7,319 bases of DNA from Lachnospiraceae bacterium UBA3785. GTDB lineage: Bacteria > Bacillota > Clostridia > Lachnospirales > Lachnospiraceae. The position numbers were made by a program, and so were the translations under genes. Each line of letters starts with the position of its first letter. Within the stretch, counting starts at the first letter, position 1. The notes under the pieces were generated by a model that had not been told where the DNA came from, did no database searches, and saw only the letters and a program-made list of their open reading frames with translations. Of the stretch, positions 1 through 4,650 are shown one piece after another. The stretch covers positions 1 to 7,319 of the forward strand of contig DFFD01000235.1 in NCBI GenBank assembly GCA_002369495.1, in the 5' to 3' direction.

Positions 1-452
1 TTGTTTTCATTTTGCGAGACGGAGAAGATCGTGTCCGTGATGATCTCTCTCAGCGTGTACTGGGAAATCTCGATCCGCTCGTCCCTCTCGACCTCCGGCA
101 GGTAGGCGAACTCCTCGCCCGACTGGCCCGCCAGCGCGAAATGCGCCTTATCGCAGACGATCGTCACGCCGTAGTTCGCGTCGCTCGTGATCGTGACGCT
201 GCTGTCCGGAAGCTTCCGGACGATCTCCGAGAAGAGCTTCGCGTTCACGGCGATGACGCCGGGCTCCTCGGTGACGCCGTTCACGACGGTGTCGATACCG
301 AGCTCCATGTCGTTGGAAATGAAATGAATCTCGCCCGGCCTCGCATCGATGAGGATGCACTCAAGGATAGGCATGGTCGTGCGCACCGGAACGGCGCGCA
401 GGGCGATGTTGACGCTCTTCATAAGGTCCTGCCGGCTGCAGTAGATTTTCAT
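1..452 (-). CDS. dnaN: DNA polymerase III subunit beta (sliding clamp), N-terminal part
   Basis: DnaN forms the ring-shaped dimer that tethers the replicative polymerase to DNA. Only the first 150 complete codons lie in the window; the gene runs off the left edge, and the family is usually about 370 residues. The reading frame is open from an ATG at 452-450 to position 1. It begins MKIYCSRQDL and contains TTMPILECILIDA (residues 25-37), followed by NDMELGI and AKLFSEIVRKLPD, all typical of clamp domain 1 and the start of domain 2. The start is supported by a GGAGGA ribosome binding site (466-461) 8 bases upstream and by agreement with clostridial DnaN N-termini. It follows dnaA in the same direction after a 240-bp gap, the usual dnaA-dnaN order. 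The overlapping plus-strand reading frame has no family resemblance and is a shadow. Confidence 0.96.
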   Translation of the reverse strand, partial: MKIYCSRQDLMKSVNIALRAVPVRTTMPILECILIDARPGEIHFISNDMELGIDTVVNGVTEEPGVIAVNAKLFSEIVRKLPDSSVTITSDANYGVTIVCDKAHFALAGQSGEEFAYLPEVERDERIEISQYTLREIITDTIFSVSQNEN

Positions 453-566
453 AGGTTTGGTCCTCCGTTTGTTGGCGCTTGCGCGCGAAAAGCATTTATA
501 AAAACATGGAAACCAGAAGTAAAAGCCTTAGGGGATGTGGATATGTGTTCTGATGAATTTCTTCCT

Positions 567-596
567 ATTATATATAGGGGCATTTTCCGGTGAGGA
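567..596 (-). promoter_or_regulatory. Candidate dnaN promoter (good -10, poor -35)
   Basis: Read on the minus strand, a perfect TATAAT lies at 572-567, about 115 bases upstream of the dnaN start. The best -35 at an acceptable distance is TCCTCA (596-591, 18-bp spacer), which matches TTGACA poorly. An activator, or DnaA bound at the overlapping degenerate box 599-591, could affect it. Alternatively the TATAAT is a chance match in an AT-rich unwinding region and dnaN is read from the dnaA promoter. Confidence 0.3.
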
Positions 597-639
597 TAAC
601 CCGTGTTTTTGTATGGGGTCATTCGTGGAAAATGTGGGG

Positions 640-691
640 AAAAAATAAACACACATCCTGTCCACGCACCGTCCACAGTGCATATGTGTAT
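640..691 (-). terminator. Candidate terminator downstream of dnaA
   Basis: Just after the dnaA stop, ATACACAT (691-684) can pair with ATGTGTGT (656-649): seven Watson-Crick pairs and one G-U. Inside the loop, GCAC can pair with GTGC. The downstream arm runs straight into a T-rich tract, TTTATTTTTT (649-640). The large loop of about 27 bases and AT-rich stem make it weak, so partial read-through into dnaN is plausible. Confidence 0.35.
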
Positions 692-692
692 A

Positions 693-2054
693 TCACTGGG
701 AGGGGCTTATCTTCTTCTGGATAGTCTCGATATTGCTGCGGGTCTCCGGGGAGGACTGCATTTCCTTCTCGATCTTCCGGCAGGCGCTGATGACCGTCGT
801 GTGATCCTTCTTGTTGAGAAGGCCGGCGATCGTCATCAGGGAATCCTCGGTCATGACACGGCATAGGTACATCGCGATCTTGCGCGGATAGACGTACTTG
901 GTGTCGCGCTTCTGGCTGCGGATCTCCTGCGGCGTCAGATGGAAATGTTCCGCCACCGCATCGATGATCATCGTGCTGGTCACGGCCCGATTCTCGTCCG
1001 GGGAGATCATGTCCTTCAGGATCTCCTCCGCCAGCTCCAGCGTGATCGTGCGCTTCTCGAGGATGCTCTTGGCGCGGATCCGGTTCAGGCAGCCCTCGAG
1101 CTCACGGATGTTGGACTTGATATTTCTGGCTATGTAGTCCAGGATCGCGTTGTCGATGTGGTAGCCGTCCAGGTCTTCCTTTTTCTTCAGGATCGCCATC
1201 CGTGTCTCGTAGTCCGGCAGGGAAATGTCCGCGATGAGGCCCATCTCCAGGCGCGAGCGGATCCGCTCTTCGAGGACGTCCAGGTCCTTGGGCGGCTTGT
1301 CCGAGGAGATGATGATCTGCTTCTTGGCCCCGTAGAGGGCTTCGAAGGTGTGGAAGAACTCCTCCTGCGTACTGGCCTTGTTGATCAGGAACTGGATATC
1401 GTCGATGAGAAGCACGTCGATGTTGCGGTACTTGTCGCGGAAGCGGGACATCACCGAGTTGTTGGTGCTGTTGTTGCGGATCGAATCGATCAGCTCGTTG
1501 GTGAACTCCTCGCTGGTCACGTAGAGGACCTTGGCCTCCGGGTTGTTCTGGAGAATGAAGTGCGCGATCGAGTGCATGAGGTGCGTCTTTCCGAGTCCCA
1601 CGCCGGCGTACAGAAACAGCGGGTTGTAGATCTCGCCCGGCGATTCGGCAACGGCAAGGGAGGCAGCATGCGCAAATTTGTTGTTGCTGCCTATGACGAA
1701 GGTATCGAATGTGTACTTGGGGTTCAGGTGCGCCTTCTCCATCACTTTCGTGAAGTTGTCGGCCTCCTTGTTCTCGACGGGGGAACCCTGGTCCGGCGTG
1801 ACATAGCGGATATCCAGGTTGAGTCCCGTGATCTCGGCGATCGCGACCTTGATGGCCAGCGTGTACTTCTTGTTCAGGACGTTGATGCCCATGATGCCGG
1901 ACGGTACGATAAACGTGACGCTCTCGTTGTCGGCCGAGCGGATCTCGAGCGGCTCCAGCCACGACGTGTAGGAGACGGACGTGAGGTCGTGGTCGACCTT
2001 GATCTTGTTTAAAATGCGAGGCCAGTTTTCACTGATCAGCGTGTAATTGTCCAT
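693..2054 (-). CDS. dnaA: Chromosomal replication initiator protein DnaA
   Basis: DnaA binds the 9-bp boxes in oriC, assembles as an ATP-bound filament, opens the duplex and recruits the helicase. From the ATG at 2054 it has 453 residues, a normal length. Domain I (about 1-84) contains ENWPRIL and SYTSWLEPL; a short linker follows. The AAA+ domain has Walker A GVGLGKTH (151-158), Walker B VLLIDDIQ (214-221), sensor 1 IIISSDKPP (247-255) and the arginine-finger segment EERIRSRL near 262-269. Domain IV carries YPRKIAMYLCR and the box-recognition signature KKDHTTVISACRKIE (415-429), with Lys where GRDHTT is usual. An in-frame ATG 18 bases upstream (2072) would add MEYLIY. I prefer 2054 because it has a GGAG 12 bases upstream and matches clostridial N-termini (MDN...I.ENW), while 2072 has no visible ribosome binding site. 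It is divergent from rpmH across oriC. Confidence 0.97.
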   Translation of the reverse strand: MDNYTLISENWPRILNKIKVDHDLTSVSYTSWLEPLEIRSADNESVTFIVPSGIMGINVLNKKYTLAIKVAIAEITGLNLDIRYVTPDQGSPVENKEADNFTKVMEKAHLNPKYTFDTFVIGSNNKFAHAASLAVAESPGEIYNPLFLYAGVGLGKTHLMHSIAHFILQNNPEAKVLYVTSEEFTNELIDSIRNNSTNNSVMSRFRDKYRNIDVLLIDDIQFLINKASTQEEFFHTFEALYGAKKQIIISSDKPPKDLDVLEERIRSRLEMGLIADISLPDYETRMAILKKKEDLDGYHIDNAILDYIARNIKSNIRELEGCLNRIRAKSILEKRTITLELAEEILKDMISPDENRAVTSTMIIDAVAEHFHLTPQEIRSQKRDTKYVYPRKIAMYLCRVMTEDSLMTIAGLLNKKDHTTVISACRKIEKEMQSSPETRSNIETIQKKISPSQ

Positions 2055-2091
2055 ATATATAAGATACTCCATTCTCGATTCGGTCGAAAAG

Positions 2092-2117
2092 AAGTGAAGC
2101 CCCTTAAGGTTTCACTT
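2092..2117 (-). promoter_or_regulatory. Inverted repeat in the dnaA 5' leader
   Basis: On the minus strand AAGTGAA (2117-2111) is followed 12 bases later by its complement TTCACTT (2098-2092). The loop contains the palindrome CCTTAAGG, so an inner CC/GG pairing is also possible. It lies between the predicted dnaA transcription start (near 2122) and the start codon, so it would be in the mRNA leader. No proper T-run follows, so a simple terminator is unlikely. Function is unknown. Confidence 0.4.
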
Positions 2118-2128
2118 TCCGTCCTTCT

Positions 2129-2157
2129 ATGATACCAGTAAAGCGCTTTTTTTACAA
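2129..2157 (-). promoter_or_regulatory. dnaA promoter, SigA type with extended -10
   Basis: On the minus strand, TTGTAA (2157-2152, four of six matches to TTGACA) and TATCAT (2134-2129, five of six to TATAAT) are separated by 17 bp. TGG immediately precedes the -10, giving an extended -10 element. Transcription should start near 2122, leaving a leader of about 70 bases. The DnaA boxes at 2193-2213 lie about 35 bp upstream of the -35, placed so that DnaA could influence its own promoter, as known in other bacteria. Confidence 0.65.
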
Positions 2158-2231
2158 TAACGATTTTGCGGCAAAAGAGTAAGATACGAACATTTTCCAC
2201 AGAAATATCCACAAAAATCAGTTTACGTAAA

Positions 2232-2263
2232 TTATCCACATTTTGTGGATAAACTGTGGATAA
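2232..2263. promoter_or_regulatory. Core group of three perfect DnaA boxes
   Basis: Three exact copies of TTATCCACA lie within 32 bp: one on the plus strand (2232-2240) and two on the minus strand (2252-2244 and 2263-2255). The two same-strand boxes repeat every 11 bp, and the opposing box is separated from the first of them by only 3 bp. This is probably the highest-affinity initiator-binding site in the window. Confidence 0.88.
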
Positions 2264-2404
2264 GGGTGCATAAACATGTGGAATAAGGTGTAAATCCATC
2301 GAAAAATCCGTGAAAATAAAGGAAATTCCGTCCGGGGATACTGTAGATAAGTTTTCGACAGAGGTTCATTCTCGTAAAATGTTATGGAAACCGCCGGAGG
2401 GGCA

Positions 2405-2432
2405 TGTGGAAAACCGAAAACCGTTTTCCACA
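2405..2432. repeat. Inverted pair of DnaA boxes with AAAACCG duplication
   Basis: TGTGGAAAAC (2405-2414) and its exact reverse complement GTTTTCCACA (2423-2432) are separated by 8 bases. Each arm is a DnaA box of the TTTTCCACA type. The inner part contains the heptamer AAAACCG twice in tandem (2410-2416 and 2417-2423). The repeat ends 25 bp before the rpmH -35 hexamer, so it could serve the origin, regulate the rpmH operon, or both. Confidence 0.8.
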
Positions 2433-2457
2433 ATTTTCGGCTGTGAAGATTTTTTGC

Positions 2458-2486
2458 TTGACATAAATTTCCCTGGATTATATAAT
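2458..2486 (+). promoter_or_regulatory. rpmH operon promoter, consensus SigA type
   Basis: TTGACA (2458-2463) and TATAAT (2481-2486) match the SigA consensus at all 12 positions with the optimal 17-bp spacer. Transcription should start near 2493-2495, giving a leader of about 40 bases before rpmH. It is the only clear plus-strand promoter in the window and probably drives the whole rpmH-to-mnmG group. Confidence 0.93.
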
Positions 2487-2533
2487 ATACGGGCATATGA
2501 ATGTGTCTATTTTTCAGAAAGGAACCGACGACC

Positions 2534-2668
2534 ATGAAGATGACGTTTCAGCCGAAGAAATTATCTCACTCGAGAGTCCACGGCTTTCGCGCGAGAATGG
2601 CAACCAAGGGCGGAAGAAAAGTTTTAGCCAGACGCAGAGCAAAAGGCAGAAAGATCTTATCAGCCTGA
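2534..2668 (+). CDS. rpmH: 50S ribosomal protein L34
   Basis: L34 is a small basic protein of the large ribosomal subunit. The 44-codon frame begins [18 protein letters not shown] and ends [12 protein letters not shown], with the family core [17 protein letters not shown] between. Length and the Lys/Arg-rich composition are typical. An AAAGGA ribosome binding site (2518-2523) lies 10 bases before the ATG. It is the first gene after the consensus promoter and is followed by a hairpin terminator before rnpA, which would favour higher L34 output than that of the downstream genes. QPKKLSHS varies from the more usual QPKKRQRK. A longer plus-strand frame over 2497-2727 is in a different phase and is not real. 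Confidence 0.97.
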   Translation: MKMTFQPKKLSHSRVHGFRARMATKGGRKVLARRRAKGRKILSA

Positions 2669-2680
2669 ACAAAGAAGCCC

Positions 2681-2710
2681 AAGACCACATTCAATGTGGT
2701 CTTTTCTTCT
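2681..2710 (+). terminator. Intrinsic terminator/attenuator between rpmH and rnpA
   Basis: AAGACCACAT (2681-2690) pairs perfectly over 10 bp with ATGTGGTCTT (2694-2703) around a 3-base loop. The T-rich tract CTTTTCTTCT follows (2701-2710). The stem has only four G-C pairs and the T-tract is broken by C, so termination is likely partial. No separate promoter is visible before rnpA, so rnpA and the following genes probably depend on read-through. Confidence 0.75.
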
Positions 2711-2723
2711 ATTTAGGGAATGT

Positions 2724-3074
2724 ATGAAGCATACGGAGAGATTGAGAAAAAACAGCGATTTTCAGGCGGTCTACCGCGGCGGCAAATCCAAAGCGGGTCA
2801 TCTGACCGTCCTTTGCTGTGCCAAAAATAACCTCCCCTGTGCGCGCCTGGGCGTCTCCGTGAGCAGGAAAGTGGGCAACAGTGTTGTCCGGCACAGGCTG
2901 AAGCGCCTCATAAAGGAGGCCTACCGCCTGAATGAAGACCGCTTTCCGGCAGGCTACGATTACGTGGTCATTGCAAGAAAGCCGGCTGCCGACAAAGGTT
3001 ACCATGAGATCGAGCGGTCCCTCATAAAAGCGGCCGGCTCGGAGAAACTTTTCCCGGACAGAGATCAGGTATGA
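2724..3074 (+). CDS. rnpA: Ribonuclease P protein component
   Basis: RnpA is the basic protein partner of the catalytic RNase P RNA and helps it process the 5' ends of precursor tRNAs. The protein is 116 residues, normal for the family. It begins [22 protein letters not shown], where the conserved Phe and Tyr of the leader-binding cleft are visible. The family signature region is [20 protein letters not shown] (49-68); the usual RNR of the motif reads RHR here, a variant I recall from Lachnospiraceae. The start at 2724 fits the family N-terminus and has AGGGA at 2715-2719. A longer start at 2694 would begin inside the hairpin and add ten residues not seen in the family. The stop overlaps the yidD start by four bases (ATGA), suggesting translational coupling. 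The C-terminal tail (about 105-116) is poorly conserved. Confidence 0.96.
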   Translation: MKHTERLRKNSDFQAVYRGGKSKAGHLTVLCCAKNNLPCARLGVSVSRKVGNSVVRHRLKRLIKEAYRLNEDRFPAGYDYVVIARKPAADKGYHEIERSLIKAAGSEKLFPDRDQV

Positions 3075-3280
3075 AGAAATTAGCCCTGGCGGCCATCCGC
3101 TATTACCAGAAGAATCTCTCTCATTTAAAGCACAGTCACTGCCCGTATGTTCCGACCTGCTCGGAGTACACGCGGCAGGCAATCGAAAAGTACGGTGTCC
3201 TGACCGGCGGACTTCTTGGTCTCTGGCGGATACTTCGCTGCAATCCTTTTTCACACGGCGGGTACGATCCCGTTCCGTAA
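3071..3280 (+). CDS. yidD: Membrane protein insertion efficiency factor YidD
   Basis: YidD is a small membrane-associated protein that helps YidC-dependent insertion of membrane proteins; its mechanism is not well defined. The frame encodes 69 residues, the normal size. It has an amphipathic basic N-terminus ([16 protein letters not shown]), the cysteine motif [15 protein letters not shown] (24-38) and the C-terminal signature [15 protein letters not shown] (55-69). Small departures from the usual form are NLSH for the common ISP region and RCNP for RCHP. The ATG overlaps the rnpA stop by four bases and there is no strong ribosome binding site of its own, so translation is probably coupled to rnpA. 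A 75-bp gap then leads to yidC, the functional partner. Confidence 0.95.
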   Translation: MKKLALAAIRYYQKNLSHLKHSHCPYVPTCSEYTRQAIEKYGVLTGGLLGLWRILRCNPFSHGGYDPVP

Positions 3281-3355
3281 AACCGGCATTAGGGCGGGTA
3301 GTCCCGTCATAATCAGAGGCGCAATGCCTACTATATTATTTAAGGAGGAAGCAAC

Positions 3356-4642
3356 GTGGCAATCAAACTCACCAAGAGCAGCACGCCGATCATCGGATGG
3401 GTCGCGATCGTGCTCGGCTGGATCATGAACGGGATCTATTTTGTCATCAACGGCATCGGCATTCCGAATGTCGGCCTGGCGATCATCCTGTTCACGATCA
3501 TCGTCTATGCGCTCATGACACCGCTCCAGGTCAAACAGCAGAGGTTCACCAAGCTGAATGCGATCATGCAGCCTGAACTGAGCAAAATTCAGGAACGGTA
3601 CAAGGGCAAGAAGGACCAGGTCTCCCAGCAGAAGATGCTGGACGAGACAAACGCGGTCTATGAGAAGTACGGCGTCTCCCAGATGGGCTCCTGCGTCCAG
3701 CTGCTCGTCCAGATGCCGATCCTGTTCGCCCTTTACCAGGTCATCTACCGTATCCCGGGCTACATCACGATCATCGGCGACCAGATCCGCACGGTTGCGG
3801 AGGACGCTTCTTTCGTGTCCTTCTTCACCGATTTCGTCGCGAAGCTGGAGAACAGTTCCCTGAACAACTCCATTAGCGGCGGCACGACCGAAAATATCAT
3901 CGACACGGTCTACAAACTGAACACGTCCCAGTGGGCCCAGCTCCTCGAGGAAGGCAAGGGCCAGTCCTTCGAGACCGCCCTTACAGGCGTCCACAAATAT
4001 GTGAGCAGCGCGACCAACTTCATCGGCCTCAACATTTCCGATTCCCCGATGAATATCATCCAGTCCTCCTGGGGTGCCAAAAACTGGCTGCTGATCTTTG
4101 CGGCCGTCCTGATCCCGCTTCTCGCGTGGGGCACCCAGGTCCTGAACTTCAAGATGATGCCGCAGCCGAACAACAAAAAGCGCCCGGAGGAGATGGGCAC
4201 GATGGAGCAGAGCATGCAGTCGATGAACACGATGATGCCGCTCATGTCCGCTTTCTTCTGCCTGACTCTTCCTGTCGGTATCGGTCTCTACTGGATCGTC
4301 GGTGCAGTCGTCCGTACCATCCAGATGTTCATTGTCAATAAGATGCTCGACCGCGAAAGCGTCGACGACATCATCAAGAAGGCGCAGGAGAAGGCCAACA
4401 AGAAGCGCGCAAAGCAGGGCCTTCCGCCTCAGAAGATCACGAACAACGCGCATGTTTCCACCCGTTCAATCGCGGCTGACGAGAAGCTCCGCGAGGAGGA
4501 GAGGGCGAGAAAGAACGCCGAGTCCGCTCAGAAAATGAAAGAATCGACCGAGTACTACAAGAACACCGCGAAGCCGGGCAGCATTGCCTCCAAGGCAAAT
4601 ATGGTCAAACAGTTCGAAGAGAAAAATCAGAAGAAAAAGTGA
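3356..4642 (+). CDS. yidC: YidC/Oxa1 family membrane protein insertase
   Basis: YidC inserts and folds proteins in the cytoplasmic membrane, alone or with SecYEG. The GTG start at 3356 is fixed by a strong AAGGAGG (3342-3348) 7 bases upstream. The 428-residue protein lacks the lipoprotein signal of Bacillus SpoIIIJ and instead starts with a hydrophobic segment (about 11-34). The core follows: a membrane segment (38-57) ending in TPLQVKQQRF, a charged cytoplasmic hairpin (60-108), QMPILFALYQVIY (119-131), an extracytoplasmic stretch of about 105 residues (133-240), a membrane segment at 243-262, and paired segments in about 293-328 containing LPVGIGLYWIVG. The last 100 residues are Lys/Glu-rich, probably coiled and ribosome-contacting. 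Aligning on PLxxKQ puts Tyr51 where Bacillus has the groove Arg. Lineage relatives seem to share this layout. It lies between yidD and jag as usual. Confidence 0.95.
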   Translation: MAIKLTKSSTPIIGWVAIVLGWIMNGIYFVINGIGIPNVGLAIILFTIIVYALMTPLQVKQQRFTKLNAIMQPELSKIQERYKGKKDQVSQQKMLDETNAVYEKYGVSQMGSCVQLLVQMPILFALYQVIYRIPGYITIIGDQIRTVAEDASFVSFFTDFVAKLENSSLNNSISGGTTENIIDTVYKLNTSQWAQLLEEGKGQSFETALTGVHKYVSSATNFIGLNISDSPMNIIQSSWGAKNWLLIFAAVLIPLLAWGTQVLNFKMMPQPNNKKRPEEMGTMEQSMQSMNTMMPLMSAFFCLTLPVGIGLYWIVGAVVRTIQMFIVNKMLDRESVDDIIKKAQEKANKKRAKQGLPPQKITNNAHVSTRSIAADEKLREEERARKNAESAQKMKESTEYYKNTAKPGSIASKANMVKQFEEKNQKKK

Positions 4643-4650
4643 GGAAAACC

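Larger units (their letters stand above)
536..693. other. Degenerate DnaA-box cluster between dnaA and dnaN (possible second half of oriC)
   Basis: The gap between dnaA and dnaN holds several near matches to the DnaA box TTWTNCACA, each with one mismatch. On the minus strand they are ATATCCACA (544-536), TTATCCTCA (599-591), TTTTCCACG (632-624) and ATATACACA (693-685). Two weaker GTCCAC-containing sites (658-666 and 669-677) lie 11 bp apart, about one helical turn. AT-rich tracts sit among them (640-649 and 566-576). In B. subtilis the equivalent gap holds the unwinding part of a bipartite origin. That role here is inference, because none of the boxes is perfect. Confidence 0.35.
2193..2432. 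other. oriC: Chromosomal replication origin oriC (DnaA-box field)
   Basis: The 461-bp gap between dnaA and rpmH contains no gene but is rich in DnaA boxes. Perfect TTATCCACA occurs at 2232-2240 (+), 2252-2244 (-) and 2263-2255 (-). TTTTCCACA, which fits TTWTNCACA, occurs at 2193-2201 (+), 2413-2405 (-) and 2424-2432 (+). One-mismatch boxes are ATATCCACA 2205-2213 (+), TATTCCACA 2285-2277 (-), TTATCTACA 2350-2342 (-) and TTTTCGACA 2352-2360 (+). The base composition is much richer in A and T than the flanking genes. Position between divergent dnaA and rpmH is the classical Firmicute origin context. The exact unwinding site cannot be placed from sequence alone; candidates are the AT-rich stretch at 2147-2200 or the dnaA-dnaN gap. 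Confidence 0.92.

Noticed and set aside
12..593. Plus-strand 193-residue reading frame
   Set aside because: It lies antisense to dnaN and runs into the gap, has no family features, and is explained by the GC-rich third positions of the real gene.
939..2012. Plus-strand 357-residue frame opposite dnaA
   Set aside because: Rich in Arg/Asp/Val/Leu as expected of an antisense shadow; no start site, no domain, and dnaA is unambiguous on the other strand.
2140..2153. AAAGCGCTTT palindrome followed by T's as a plus-strand terminator
   Set aside because: The 10-bp palindrome has no loop and no plus-strand gene precedes it; the bases are better explained as part of the dnaA promoter spacer and -35 region.
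2218..2535. Minus-strand frames across the dnaA-rpmH gap (87 and 105 residues)
   Set aside because: They cover the DnaA boxes and the rpmH promoter and have no recognisable domain; the region is the origin.
2694..2723. Upstream in-frame ATG for rnpA adding ten residues
   Set aside because: It sits inside the terminator hairpin, lacks a ribosome binding site and adds residues absent from the family; the ATG at 2724 fits.
3281..3355. Possible promoter before yidC (TATATT at 3332-3337)
   Set aside because: No -35 hexamer at a suitable distance and transcription would start in the ribosome binding site; the 75-bp gap also has only a 4-bp CGGG/CCCG stem, too short for a terminator.
3251..4453. 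Minus-strand 400-residue frame opposite yidC
   Set aside because: Composition (Asp, Arg, His, Leu) is that of an antisense shadow of a GC-rich gene; yidC is clear.
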